From the IMG/VR virus record IMGVR_UViG_3300042876_000248, positions 1 through 41,971 of that record: a DNA stretch of 41,971 nucleotides. The stretch is one strand, 5' to 3'. Shown here in pieces: positions 23,599 to 32,434 of the stretch (its first letter is position 1; each line of letters opens with the position of its first letter). The notes under the pieces are model-generated. The model had not been told where the DNA came from. It saw only the letters and a program-made list of their open reading frames with translations, and ran no database searches. The translations under genes were made by a program, and so were the position numbers. This DNA comes from a virus.

Positions 23599-23964
23599 AT
23601 GGCTAATCAAAAAGTTTTTCAAGCTGATTTTGTAGATGGTACATCACTTTCCAATGGAGTTGACTTTATTTTCTCCAATAACAGTTCTCCAGTCTATATG
23701 TTTTTTATAATGCCATCAGTTTGGAATGGTACTGCGATAACTTTTCAAGCAACAGATGAAAAAGGAGGAACTTATAAAAATGTTTACGATTCAGGGGGTA
23801 CAGAGATTTCAGTAACAGTAGCAAATAATCGAGTAATTGTACCCACTGCTGCTATTCAAGCAGCTCTGGCATCTATAACGCATATTAAGATCCGATCTGG
23901 TTCTTCGGCTACACCAGTAAATCAGCAAGACGATAGATCTATTAAGATTGTAGTTTCGGCCTAA
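23599..23964 (+). CDS. Small beta-rich virion protein (121 aa), leaderless
   Basis: A compact beta protein: FIFSNNSSPVYMFFIMPSVW, WNGTAITFQATDEKGGTYKNVYDSGG, then THIKIRSGSSATPVNQQDDRSIKIVVSA. The ending IRSG...PVNQ..DR.I is, from memory, shared by many small phage proteins found near tail or capsid genes, so a decoration or tail-tip protein is likely. The promoter places the 5' end of the RNA at ATG 23599. Its 3' end overlaps the convergent zinc-ribbon gene by 23 bases. Confidence 0.7.
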   Translation: MANQKVFQADFVDGTSLSNGVDFIFSNNSSPVYMFFIMPSVWNGTAITFQATDEKGGTYKNVYDSGGTEISVTVANNRVIVPTAAIQAALASITHIKIRSGSSATPVNQQDDRSIKIVVSA

Positions 23965-24208
23965 CTTCCTTAATTCTTCCTTTCTGGTCCACAATTGCTA
24001 CATCACCATTTGGTAGTACCTTCCTTGACTTAATATCCTCATGCCATACCTTTTCGTTTTTATACCACTTTAGTTTTCTCGCCTCTTGTGCTGTGAGTGG
24101 TCTACGTCTTCTAAACTCCTCTGGATGATTAATTTTATTTACACAATCATCACATCTAAACACACCATCTGGAACTTCTTTTGAACAATCGTAACAGTAA
24201 GAACTCAT
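23942..24208 (-). CDS. Zinc-ribbon protein (88 aa), last gene of the sugar operon
   Basis: The N-terminus CYDCSKEVPDGVFRCDDCVNK is a zinc ribbon (two CxxC). The rest is basic (EEFRRRRPLTAQEARKLKWYKNEKVWHEDIKSRK) and ends in a short beta stretch (NGDVAIVDQKGRIKEV). It is coupled to the upstream glycosyltransferase by ATGA and converges on the rightward 121-aa gene with a 23-base overlap. Its role is unknown. Confidence 0.65.
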   Translation of the reverse strand: MSSYCYDCSKEVPDGVFRCDDCVNKINHPEEFRRRRPLTAQEARKLKWYKNEKVWHEDIKSRKVLPNGDVAIVDQKGRIKEVRPKLQS

Positions 24209-25281
24209 TGAATTGCTTTCTGAAATATCCTTGTAATCAAGTCAAGTGAATACTTCTTCTTTATACTTGATGAAAATACCATGGCATCGTTCTTGTAACT
24301 TTCGTAGTGTTTATATACGTCCCACATCAAGGATTTCAACTCGTCAAGCGATGGTTCTATCCAGTGGGGTACAACTCCTACATCAAAAGATAGATCATAC
24401 CTTGCTTCAACAGGCATACTTGTATTTATGGGGATACCGAGATGGGCATATTCATGCATTCCACTGCCATTTGTTACTATGGTTGGAACTCCTCTAGCCA
24501 TCATCTCAATTGGTGGCAATCCCAATCCCTCTCCACGACTAGGAAACACAAACAAATGGGTTTTGTCCTGTAGTCTTTCTAGTTCAGCTCTGTCCATGTT
24601 TTCTACAATTACTGTTATATTTGGTTGGTTGGGAATTGTATTAATATCGCTTTCATTGTCATGTTTTCTTCCTTTTAGAATCAACTCAACACTCTCTTGT
24701 CTACCAAATACTTCTATAAATGCTTTAACAACTAAATCCCATCCTTTACGTTTAAAGTCAGAAAAAGCATTGTAATGGAGTATTCTAAAAGGATTGTTGT
24801 AATTAGGTTGGACTACAGAGAAATTATCCGTTCCTAGTCTTATTACATTTATAGACTGAGTTATACCAGAATCTACAAACACCTTCTTGCACCATTCAGT
24901 AGGGACCAATATTAAGTCAAATGTCGCACAATATTCACGCCACCCTTGAGGTAATACGTCTGCTTCAAACATTGTAATGAGTATTGATCTTTCCCCTTCC
25001 TCTTTCTCAATAGGTCTGGGATAACCGCAATATATTTTGGTTTTACTCTCTGGATTAAATTCAAAACAATCATTCAAAAGTTCCACGACTCTGCCATATC
25101 CACCAAAAGGATATTGAGCCTGTGAAGGAAAAGCTGCGTCAAGTTTAACTTTCTGCCTAGTGATTCTATTTTCTTGCCCATCGAGCTTTGCATAGCCCAT
25201 TTTAAGCAGTTCTTCTTCACGGGAAGCGTCTACTTCCACCTCTAATCCCCTCGGATTTTTCATCCAAATAAATGTTCTCAT
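24205..25281 (-). CDS. GT4-like glycosyltransferase with N-terminal NPRGL domain (358 aa)
   Basis: GT-B glycosyltransferase: the C-terminal half has FVFPSRGEGLGLPPIEMMARGVPTIVTNGSG (about residues 245-275), the nucleotide-sugar site with the E-x7-E-like pattern of GT4 enzymes; FRILHYNAFSDFKRKGWDLVVKAF starts the second Rossmann domain. It transfers a sugar from a nucleotide donor to an unknown acceptor. Residues 4-33 (FIWMKNPRGLEVEV...LLKMGYAKL) are an extra small domain almost identical in pattern to the stand-alone 68-aa protein at 34351-34557. Coupled by four-base overlaps on both sides. Expected to act in the cytoplasm. Confidence 0.85.
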   Translation of the reverse strand: MRTFIWMKNPRGLEVEVDASREEELLKMGYAKLDGQENRITRQKVKLDAAFPSQAQYPFGGYGRVVELLNDCFEFNPESKTKIYCGYPRPIEKEEGERSILITMFEADVLPQGWREYCATFDLILVPTEWCKKVFVDSGITQSINVIRLGTDNFSVVQPNYNNPFRILHYNAFSDFKRKGWDLVVKAFIEVFGRQESVELILKGRKHDNESDINTIPNQPNITVIVENMDRAELERLQDKTHLFVFPSRGEGLGLPPIEMMARGVPTIVTNGSGMHEYAHLGIPINTSMPVEARYDLSFDVGVVPHWIEPSLDELKSLMWDVYKHYESYKNDAMVFSSSIKKKYSLDLITRIFQKAIQ

Positions 25282-25655
25282 ACTTGTTCAGCCATTAATT
25301 CCCATAACTTTCTAAACCAAAATTCCTGATAATAAGCAAATGGTTCAGTATTATCTTCACCAACTTCCACACCTCTATCTTGAAAGATACTAATAACTAA
25401 ATGACTAATCTCATGGATCAAAGTAAATAGTCCATCTTTTTTCTTTATGTAAACAAAATATACAGTGCCAGTAATTTGAACATCCTTATTGTGAGACTTA
25501 TCAGTTTTTCCAAACATTCCGTCAATATCTGGACCGCTTTCCATTGGTAAAAATCCATTTCTTTGAAGGATTTTATTAGCTCTTTTATAGGAACAGTCAT
25601 TTATAAATAGGATTTCCTGTCTATAAACTGGATCGAATATTCTTTTGGTTATCAT
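25278..25655 (-). CDS. Small HExxH metallopeptidase-like protein (125 aa)
   Basis: HEISH (residues 81-85) in the context LFTLIHEISHLVISIFQDRG, followed by acidic residues in VGEDNTEPFAYYQEFWFRKLW, fits a zinc metallopeptidase core with the third ligand among Glu100/Glu104. The N-terminal half is beta-rich with ITGTVYFVYIKKKDG. Similar small HExxH proteins occur near structural genes in other phages. It is embedded between two glycosyltransferases by four-base overlaps. It could mature a virion protein or be an inactive structural domain; the substrate is unknown. Confidence 0.65.
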   Translation of the reverse strand: MITKRIFDPVYRQEILFINDCSYKRANKILQRNGFLPMESGPDIDGMFGKTDKSHNKDVQITGTVYFVYIKKKDGLFTLIHEISHLVISIFQDRGVEVGEDNTEPFAYYQEFWFRKLWELMAEQV

Positions 25656-26701
25656 TGTAATTTTTCTAAAAACCTTTTTATTTCTTCAGCTTCTTTGTCA
25701 AAATCTACGACTGATTTGAAATTTTCGTAGGTGGATTTAGACATCTCATCAGAATTGGATCCTATGATCTTGTCCCTTATTTGCTGTGGTGATAGTCCAT
25801 CTATAATTATTGAATTACTACTGGTGATTAAACTTCCTCCTAACTTTCCTTGATAATCCGATAGTCTTGTAATTATGGGTCTACCAACAGCAGCAGCATT
25901 ATGGATTATGTGTCCATATCCATCTCCCCACCTTTTAACATGAAATACAAACTGTGCTTCACGCATTTTCTCAGCCAATGCCTTTGCTCCATGTGCAGCA
26001 CCATCACGACAGGAACCTCCAAACGATCTAAATTCCCAATCAGGCATTAGTTTTTCGAGTTCCAAAAACAATTCCCAATCTTCTTTGTAATGTTCAGCAG
26101 TACCTAAACAGTTAATGAAGCTATATACCTTTTTGCTTTGATTAGGTTCTCCATAATGGAAAATATCTAAGTCAAATTCTTGATGGTATGTAACCATATT
26201 TGTATTTACAGGAACATTCGGAATAATGGCAGAAGCTAAGATATTATCAGCATACCCTTGATCTATATTCCAAGAGTTACCCACTTGGTATATAAACTTT
26301 GGTTTATTAGGGTGAATCGCACAAAGTTTCTTAAAAGACTCAATGTGTTGTGGAATGGACGCAATCACAATGTTTATATCAAGGTTAAGAAATCTACTTA
26401 GTGGAATTGCTTTGTGGTAGTAGTTATATTCTGGATCCCAAACGTAAAAGATCCCTTCCTCTATCTTCTGTACTCTATTAAGGGGCAGTGATCCGTCTTT
26501 GGGTATGTAGTCATCTCTAACTCCCAAGTATTGTTCAACAGTCTCAGGGGCGTTATTATATATCTCTGCCATCCTCCAATAACCCTCATCTAACCATTCT
26601 TTCCCAATTGGTCTATATAATTTTCCACTTAATCTTTCTTCAAAAAGAAGTCTAAGGGAATTGTATAACGACAAATGATGCTGGTCTGAAAATATTTTCA
26701 T
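25652..26701 (-). CDS. Glycosyltransferase, GT-B-like (349 aa)
   Basis: The C-terminal region FVFHVKRWGDGYGHIIHNAAAVGRPIITRLSDYQGKLGG (about residues 250-290) has the look of a GT-B donor site with a conserved His/Gly stretch, preceded by a Rossmann-like segment (KVYSFINCLGTAEHYKEDWELFLELEKLMPDW). The N-terminus (SDQHHLSLYNSLRLLFEERLSGKLYRPIGKEW) has no signal peptide. It is coupled by four-base overlaps to both neighbours. Sugar donor and acceptor are unknown. Confidence 0.75.
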   Translation of the reverse strand: MKIFSDQHHLSLYNSLRLLFEERLSGKLYRPIGKEWLDEGYWRMAEIYNNAPETVEQYLGVRDDYIPKDGSLPLNRVQKIEEGIFYVWDPEYNYYHKAIPLSRFLNLDINIVIASIPQHIESFKKLCAIHPNKPKFIYQVGNSWNIDQGYADNILASAIIPNVPVNTNMVTYHQEFDLDIFHYGEPNQSKKVYSFINCLGTAEHYKEDWELFLELEKLMPDWEFRSFGGSCRDGAAHGAKALAEKMREAQFVFHVKRWGDGYGHIIHNAAAVGRPIITRLSDYQGKLGGSLITSSNSIIIDGLSPQQIRDKIIGSNSDEMSKSTYENFKSVVDFDKEAEEIKRFLEKLQ

Positions 26702-27447
26702 GGTTTGAAGAATGGATATAACTGATCTAAGTTTCGTAGACCTTCATCTACAATCTTAGAACGTGTTAGAAATCTACTGTCCTGTTCAACCAATAATCTT
26801 CCAGCATAGTAATTATAGATCGAGAACTCTTGAGGTTTATATACATCATTATATCTTCCTAGTAGGCAGAGAGTATAATTATGGGTTAGTCCAGCCAAAT
26901 GGATATAATCTTGTTTTTCATGGAATCCTAGTTCTTCTAATCCTTTAAACTTGGCTTTATCCTTCAATTGCTCTGTAAACCAGCCAAAATGATCTGACAT
27001 ACCAGGTTTTATCCCAAACTCCTTACTGGTCTGTTCTATCATCCTCCTACTCACCACGATGCATGCAGGGTGCAGTCTACCTTCAATAAGGGCATGTATT
27101 ACAGTGTCATCTTCAATGTTAAACAGTTTTTCGAGGAATTTTTGATCTTTGTACAAGAAATCCTGCTCTGTAAACCAAATATATTCTGCTTTAGAAACCG
27201 CCAAGCAAGTATTTACTGCCACATCCCGCCAATCTTGACCACTCTCTATCTTTGGAGTTTGGAGAAAGGTAATTTCCCATCCACTAAAAGACTTACGGAC
27301 AAAGTCTTCATAGTCTTCATCGTGATCTCCGTAGGAAAAACAAATAATCACCTTCTCAAACATATGTCTGAAGCGTTGTATGTTCCAGCGAAATACAGGG
27401 AAATCAATTCCAACTGGCCAAACTACTAAAAGATCTGGGCGTATCAT
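26698..27447 (-). CDS. Glycosyltransferase, GT-A-like (249 aa)
   Basis: A short GT-A enzyme: PDLLVVWPVGIDFPVFRWNIQRF opens the nucleotide fold, and AEYIWFTEQDFLYKDQKF (TEQDF at 93-97) supplies the acidic metal-binding motif in place of the usual DxD. HPACIVVSRRMIEQ and DHFGWFTEQL follow where acceptor-side residues lie. It belongs to the coupled operon with four-base overlaps. Specificity cannot be read from sequence. Confidence 0.75.
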   Translation of the reverse strand: MIRPDLLVVWPVGIDFPVFRWNIQRFRHMFEKVIICFSYGDHDEDYEDFVRKSFSGWEITFLQTPKIESGQDWRDVAVNTCLAVSKAEYIWFTEQDFLYKDQKFLEKLFNIEDDTVIHALIEGRLHPACIVVSRRMIEQTSKEFGIKPGMSDHFGWFTEQLKDKAKFKGLEELGFHEKQDYIHLAGLTHNYTLCLLGRYNDVYKPQEFSIYNYYAGRLLVEQDSRFLTRSKIVDEGLRNLDQLYPFFKP

Positions 27448-28499
27448 ATCCCCATTAACTCCTTGTATATTTTCTTTCGTTTGTTAATTTTGTCGTTACT
27501 AAGTTGGTACTGATTGATTATATTTTCGGTAGCCTTCCAGTACATTTCTCCAAAGTATTCAATATCTTTACACTCTCCTCTGGTTTCTTCATATGCTAGT
27601 TGCCACCACATGACTCGTCTTTCAAATTCGTTTTTGTCCCCTTCTGAGTGGATATAGTCTGGGAGTTTTTCTTCTCCTTTTAGATCAGGATTAGTTCGGT
27701 GTGCTAGTGGCTTTCCGTAATCGTCCCGCAGAATCCCGAATATTCCAGAAGATACAGAACCTAGATGCAACCAGGGACAATTTCCATCCCATAGGTTTTG
27801 ATTACTCTCCTTTTCTTCAAAGTCGTTTGGGTGGGCATGATACTGGGGAACATTATATATTTTTAATCCCATAGCTCTAAGTTGAATTGAAGCCCATACA
27901 AAAGTATCTCCTGCTGCTTGTTCCTCTGGAACAGTTAAATCCAACTCTTTTATAAATTCTCCTCTTTGCCAAACCTTAGCTGCAAAGTTCATATCAGTTT
28001 TAAGCAGATCGTTTCGTCTAGCAAAAAAGAAGTTAGGCCAAAAGTGTGGTCCCTTATCTCCATATCCTTCGTAATTCAGGCCATACTTTTCTTTCGCAGC
28101 TTGTATTAAAGAATCAGCAGATGATCCACGGCCAGAAGCTACAATATCCGCATACCCTTTTTCAATTCTGTCAAAGCATTCAGTAACCATATTAGGTCTA
28201 AAGATAACAGCATCATCTTCTATGAACATTACTAGATCTTCAGTGGCTCTTAATGTCATTTGGGTAAGACATGGACCATGGTCATTTGCTCTACGCTTGG
28301 TTATTAATCTAACTTTGGGATGCCTTTTGACGTAATTACACATGAAGTTAAACACTGGTTGTTCAATAGGAGAGTTGATATAGATGTAGAGTCTATCTAC
28401 TTCATTCTGCCAAATCTCTCTAAAGAATCGAAAGAAAAAGACTAGGCAGTAGGGATCGCCAGGAGAAGGAAGGAATGCACATCTATATATTTTTCTCAT
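27444..28499 (-). CDS. Glycosyltransferase, GT-A-like (351 aa), paralogue of 29460-30401
   Basis: GT-A fold with FIEDDAVIF (EDD at 94-96) as the probable metal site. The start PSPGDPYCLVFFFRFFREIW...VDRLYIYINSP and the segments CFDRIEKGYADIVASG and PNFFFARRNDLLKTDMNF closely parallel the gene at 29460-30401, so the two arose by duplication. About 35 residues longer than its paralogue. Likely adds a different sugar or linkage. Overlaps the next gene (28483) by 17 bases. Confidence 0.8.
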   Translation of the reverse strand: MRKIYRCAFLPSPGDPYCLVFFFRFFREIWQNEVDRLYIYINSPIEQPVFNFMCNYVKRHPKVRLITKRRANDHGPCLTQMTLRATEDLVMFIEDDAVIFRPNMVTECFDRIEKGYADIVASGRGSSADSLIQAAKEKYGLNYEGYGDKGPHFWPNFFFARRNDLLKTDMNFAAKVWQRGEFIKELDLTVPEEQAAGDTFVWASIQLRAMGLKIYNVPQYHAHPNDFEEKESNQNLWDGNCPWLHLGSVSSGIFGILRDDYGKPLAHRTNPDLKGEEKLPDYIHSEGDKNEFERRVMWWQLAYEETRGECKDIEYFGEMYWKATENIINQYQLSNDKINKRKKIYKELMGI

Positions 28500-29463
28500 A
28501 GGTATATGGAATAATCCAATCGTGATAATTAAGAAAACGATTATAGTATTCTTTCCAGTAGGGCGTTACTAAAAATAAAGACTGCTCGAACTCAGTAGGA
28601 ACTTTATATTTGGTTGTAATAGACATCATGTTTACCCATGCCAGCATTCTCATTAACTCTTTCGGAGTTGCAGCACCCGCATATCCACTAGTCAGTTCAA
28701 ATACTTTTGTAAAATTACGGATGTGATAATAACCTAAGTTTTCTTTTAGCGGTTCACCTTCCAAAAATTCCTCTTCTTCAATGATTCCATCCTCCCTAAG
28801 ATATAAACTTCTTCTGTCGTCTTTCATTTCGACAAACTTAGCACCTTCAATTCCTAACAGTTGAAGCGTCATGTAACCCATAGAGTCTGTCCAGTCACCC
28901 ACCTTTGTTTGATAGTCCAAATTCCTGATTTTAAAGTCTTGATTAAACTGCTTGGGACTAAAATCTATATCGATCTTTTTTAAGAGTGAACTGTCTATGA
29001 AAGTTAGATATGGAGCGAACCTAAATCTCTTTCCACGTTCTTTATTAGCATCTAGGATGGTAGAAAATGGCAGTTGGAATCCACCAGAACTATCGAGAAT
29101 TCCTTTAACTGTATTTTCTAGTCCAAATCCTTCGTCTAATACTTTAAGATCGTAGATAATAGTGTCCTGATCCATTATCAGTATATAGTCTGTGTGAATT
29201 TCTTTGAGGTATATATTCATGTTGTCCCAATGATCCTGTTCTGGTGCTTTCTCGTATTGAAGTTTATTGCCAAATACATCTTTGAGCCACACTATGTCCT
29301 TTTCAGTGAAGTTCCACCCAGAATCTATTATTAGAATTTTATCTATCTTCTTTTCCGCTTCTTTTAAAAATACCTTTTGGAATTCAAACAGCACCCGATA
29401 GTATTCACGTTCTCTCATCCTTTCGTTTGCAAAAAATGGAATAATGATTCCGTTTGTTTTCAT
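28483..29463 (-). CDS. Glycosyltransferase, GT-A-like (326 aa)
   Basis: DYILIMDQDTIIYDLKVLDEG (DQD at 98-100) is the metal-binding motif of a GT-A glycosyltransferase, preceded by the donor-fold segment KILIIDSGWNFTEKDIVWLK. The middle has GILDSSGGFQLPFSTI and KVGDWTDSMGYMTLQLLG, likely acceptor side. It is not closely related to the neighbours at 27444 and 29460. Coupled to the upstream gene by four bases. Confidence 0.78.
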   Translation of the reverse strand: MKTNGIIIPFFANERMREREYYRVLFEFQKVFLKEAEKKIDKILIIDSGWNFTEKDIVWLKDVFGNKLQYEKAPEQDHWDNMNIYLKEIHTDYILIMDQDTIIYDLKVLDEGFGLENTVKGILDSSGGFQLPFSTILDANKERGKRFRFAPYLTFIDSSLLKKIDIDFSPKQFNQDFKIRNLDYQTKVGDWTDSMGYMTLQLLGIEGAKFVEMKDDRRSLYLREDGIIEEEEFLEGEPLKENLGYYHIRNFTKVFELTSGYAGAATPKELMRMLAWVNMMSITTKYKVPTEFEQSLFLVTPYWKEYYNRFLNYHDWIIPYTYEKNI

Positions 29464-30401
29464 GGATTTATAACCTCCTCAAAATAACTAACCATCCTGT
29501 CAACATCTCCTTGAATACCAGTCTTCTCGATGAACGTTTTTAAGACTCTTTCGTACTCTCCCGAAAAGTTAGGGATCTTATCTTTATCTGGAAAATGCTT
29601 CCATATTAATGTTCTAAACGCAGCCGTCTTTGTAAATACCCACCTATTGTTTACAGAATTAACTTGTCCTACAAAGGCATTTATTTTGTCCTCATCACCA
29701 TCTCTAATGGCCCTGTAGTCTTCTCCATTACCAAAACCTAGCATGCTACTTCCCATCTGCCTGACGTGTAGCCATTTATAAGCTGAAAACATAAGAGAAT
29801 AGGTATTATTTGGATGAAGCATATTAGAAGGTATTTCACAGACTCTTGGATGTTTGTTGGCAATCTGAGCAGAGATCCAGCCAAAACAGTCAAAGGCTAC
29901 ACCCATATCTTCTCTAGGCATAAAGTCCATATCTATGGATTTAAAGTATTTTGTACGGCAAAAGAAAAAGTTTCTTGCCCATCCTCTACCAATTGATTCA
30001 GCCAAAGGAGGAGGAATAACTTGATAATCTGAGGCTACTAGATCATATTTTTGTTTCTCAATCTTGTCGAAACAATCATTGACTATACCCTTGCCAAATA
30101 TAAATCCATCACTCTCTATAAGCCCTAATAATCCTTCTCTCACTTTTGGGATGAGGATTTGATTTCTAGTTTCTGGATTAGTTGGATGGAAATAAGGAAA
30201 GGCAACAATTTTGTGGAAATGAGATAGCAACTGATTCTGATACGCTATTGTTTCGACTGTTGAATTAAGAGGATGATATGCTATTGATAGGTAGACCTTG
30301 TCTACTTCTCCTCCCCAATACTTTTTGTAAAGATGAAGCCAAAAGTGAAGTAGAAACGGATCTCCGTCAAAGGTTGTTACGATAGCTCTCTTTAATCTCA
30401 T
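29460..30401 (-). CDS. Glycosyltransferase, GT-A-like (313 aa), paralogue of 27444-28499
   Basis: Start set at ATG 30401 because it overlaps the TGA of the HAD-like gene (ATGA), and because MRLKRAIVTTFDGDPFLLHFW aligns with the start of its paralogue at 27444. The metal site appears as GLIESDGFIF, where the paralogue has EDD. CFDKIEKQKYDLVASD and RNFFFCRTKYFKSIDMDF are shared segments. A role as a second sugar transferase is likely; the altered metal motif may change the metal or donor preference. Confidence 0.75.
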   Translation of the reverse strand: MRLKRAIVTTFDGDPFLLHFWLHLYKKYWGGEVDKVYLSIAYHPLNSTVETIAYQNQLLSHFHKIVAFPYFHPTNPETRNQILIPKVREGLLGLIESDGFIFGKGIVNDCFDKIEKQKYDLVASDYQVIPPPLAESIGRGWARNFFFCRTKYFKSIDMDFMPREDMGVAFDCFGWISAQIANKHPRVCEIPSNMLHPNNTYSLMFSAYKWLHVRQMGSSMLGFGNGEDYRAIRDGDEDKINAFVGQVNSVNNRWVFTKTAAFRTLIWKHFPDKDKIPNFSGEYERVLKTFIEKTGIQGDVDRMVSYFEEVINP

Positions 30402-30760
30402 ATCATTATTTTTGTTACATCTGGTAGTTCTTTCCACACATCAACTCCGCATGTTTGTTTATAAATCTTAAAATCGTTGTCAATCCAAATATCAGGTTTA
30501 ATAAACTTGGCAATTGCAATTTTCCATTCTGCTTGAGTTTTCAGGTCACGGGGTAACTCAGGCTGCATATAATGAATCTCATCGTATTTAATCCCCCAGC
30601 TTGTAAGTTCTAGCTCAGTTTCAAATATCCTTTCAGGATTGCGACAGCTTACGATATGAACTTTATGTTTGTTTTCTTTCTTTCTGAGGGTGTATATAAA
30701 CCACTGGAAAAAACTTGGATTAGAAGTTATTACTCCATCTATATCAATTAAAAATAGCAT
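30398..30760 (-). CDS. HAD-like phosphatase (120 aa)
   Basis: FLIDIDGVIT at the N-terminus is the HAD superfamily DxDG[V/T] motif (Asp6 nucleophile, Asp8 acid). IVSCRNPER is the second motif (Ser/Cys), and IDNDFKIYK near residue 93-101 the fourth acidic motif (ND). Length is small, as in cap-less HAD enzymes. In a sugar operon it may remove phosphate from a sugar-phosphate or nucleotide intermediate. Substrate unknown. Coupled by ATGA to the downstream glycosyltransferase. Confidence 0.7.
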   Translation of the reverse strand: MLFLIDIDGVITSNPSFFQWFIYTLRKKENKHKVHIVSCRNPERIFETELELTSWGIKYDEIHYMQPELPRDLKTQAEWKIAIAKFIKPDIWIDNDFKIYKQTCGVDVWKELPDVTKIMI

Positions 30761-30761
30761 A

Positions 30762-31400
30762 TCATCTCCACCTATGGTCGTTTACTCTTGTCTTATAAAA
30801 GATCGTAATTCCTCGTGGAGTTGGAAGATGAAATACCCTTAACAGATCATCTTTTACCCAATCTTGAACTATCTCTGGTATCTCTCCAAATGGCCAGTTA
30901 GTCATTCCATGAGCTGTAATTCCACTTTGTCCCATAGCATTACTTAAATCGTGAATAATGATAAAACCACCTTCTTTAACGTGGGGAAAAACCCTGACTA
31001 ATTCTTTGAAACGAATGTCTGGTTCTGTGTCAAGGAGAGCAATGTCGTAGTCAAAGTTAATCTCAAAGTCCTCAACTTTCATTAGGTGAGGAACAATATG
31101 ATCTAATACTTCTAACTTTGTCCATATATCAAGGTAGTCTTGCTGGTGTTGAGGATCGAACTCGATTGTATCTAACAGACCTTTTTTATTTTCTTTCAAA
31201 GCTAAACCGATATAGCTTGCACCTATTCCTTTGTGTGTTCCCGTCTCAAGTATTCGTTCAGGTTTTGTAGCTATTACAAGTCCATACAGAAAAGTACCTA
31301 CCTCAGTTTCAACCCCACCTGTATTGAAACACCTATATCCAGAATCAGTAGGTTCTTGTAACAAAGGTAAAAACTGTGCTATTTGTTTGGTTGGATTCAT
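30762..31400 (-). CDS. SAM-dependent methyltransferase (212 aa)
   Basis: Class I fold: PERILETGTHKGIGASYIG (about residues 44-62) is the SAM-binding motif I (E/DxGxxxG), LLDTIEFDPQHQQDYLDIW holds the acidic ribose contact, and FDYDIALLDTEPDIRFKEL with GGFIIIHDLS are motifs IV-V. It resembles methyltransferase_24 enzymes that act on sugars or small molecules in surface-glycan clusters. Probably O- or N-methylates a glycan. It sits between the HAD-like gene and a glycosyltransferase. Confidence 0.8.
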   Translation of the reverse strand: MNPTKQIAQFLPLLQEPTDSGYRCFNTGGVETEVGTFLYGLVIATKPERILETGTHKGIGASYIGLALKENKKGLLDTIEFDPQHQQDYLDIWTKLEVLDHIVPHLMKVEDFEINFDYDIALLDTEPDIRFKELVRVFPHVKEGGFIIIHDLSNAMGQSGITAHGMTNWPFGEIPEIVQDWVKDDLLRVFHLPTPRGITIFYKTRVNDHRWR

Positions 31401-32434
31401 GCTAGTGAGTCAATAAACTTTCTCCATTCTTCTCTGATTTTGTCTTTCGCAAAGTATTCTATTGCACTTGCTCTGCCTGCCTTTCCAATCTTGTCTGCAA
31501 GTCCAGAGTCATTTAAAAGCGTCATACAGTAGTTCCGCAGCTCATCTACATTATTTGACCAAAAACCATTTACTTCGTTTTGTATTAGACTGCTAACTTC
31601 ATACAAATGATGATCCTTGTATATTGACTCTGTAAACTTTGGACCTAGAGCCACTATGGGAATTCCTGTCATCCATGCTTCAATGAAATTAAGAGCATAG
31701 CTGGATGGTTGAGTACCAGTATAGAGATAGACACGATTCAACCTAAGTTCTTTCTTCAAATCTTCATATCCCAAAAACCCCCCTGATACTTCTCCTAAGT
31801 CTTCGTTATTGGGGCCATATACGATTGTAGGTAGTCCAGATGTTATTAAGTTAAATACCTGCCAGTTACAGTGTTCACCACGGGATTTCATTGACTGAGT
31901 GAAGTTGACTATATAGTTCTTTTCACCAGTCCAGCCTTTAAACTCCTCTGGATCTTTGTAAAAACGAATAATGGCATCTTCTCCAAGATAGCCTGGAATC
32001 TCCCTTTCCTTTGGAGAATACCTAACTATCTTCATTCCTTTGTCTCTAAATGGTTTTAATGATTCTTCAACCTTATCTATTGACTGCCCTATCGTTCTCC
32101 ACACAACTTTCTTTCCTTTAAAAGCATCCCAATTTTTGACGATCCATCTAGGCATGTGCATTACAATAATAATGTCAAAGTTGCTAATAAACTCAGGAGT
32201 TAAGTAGTCCTTAGCATCTTGTCCAGGGTACATCCCACCAATCTTGTGGTATTGGTCAACAATATATGGATCGTATCTGAGTCCTTTAACGTCTGGTCTA
32301 GCATATGCGTTCCCTGGATTTTGAGGTTCTACATATGCACCAGGAGAAAATACATCATGTCCTAGTTCGTGTAGAATACTAACTTCATCATATTCAAGTA
32401 TACTATGGGCTGATAAATACAATATTCTACTCAT
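31397..32434 (-). CDS. Glycosyltransferase, GT-B-like (345 aa)
   Basis: N-terminal acceptor half starts ILYLSAHSILEYDEVSILHELGHDVFSPG; the C-terminal half contains LNRVYLYTGTQPSSYALNFIEAWMTGIPIVALGP (about residues 230-263), the donor-binding segment of GT-B enzymes with the Glu of FIEAW, followed by NGFWSNNVDELRNYCMTLLND, typical of GT4 C-termini. No membrane segment. Coupled to both neighbours by four-base overlaps. Confidence 0.8.
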   Translation of the reverse strand: MSRILYLSAHSILEYDEVSILHELGHDVFSPGAYVEPQNPGNAYARPDVKGLRYDPYIVDQYHKIGGMYPGQDAKDYLTPEFISNFDIIIVMHMPRWIVKNWDAFKGKKVVWRTIGQSIDKVEESLKPFRDKGMKIVRYSPKEREIPGYLGEDAIIRFYKDPEEFKGWTGEKNYIVNFTQSMKSRGEHCNWQVFNLITSGLPTIVYGPNNEDLGEVSGGFLGYEDLKKELRLNRVYLYTGTQPSSYALNFIEAWMTGIPIVALGPKFTESIYKDHHLYEVSSLIQNEVNGFWSNNVDELRNYCMTLLNDSGLADKIGKAGRASAIEYFAKDKIREEWRKFIDSLA

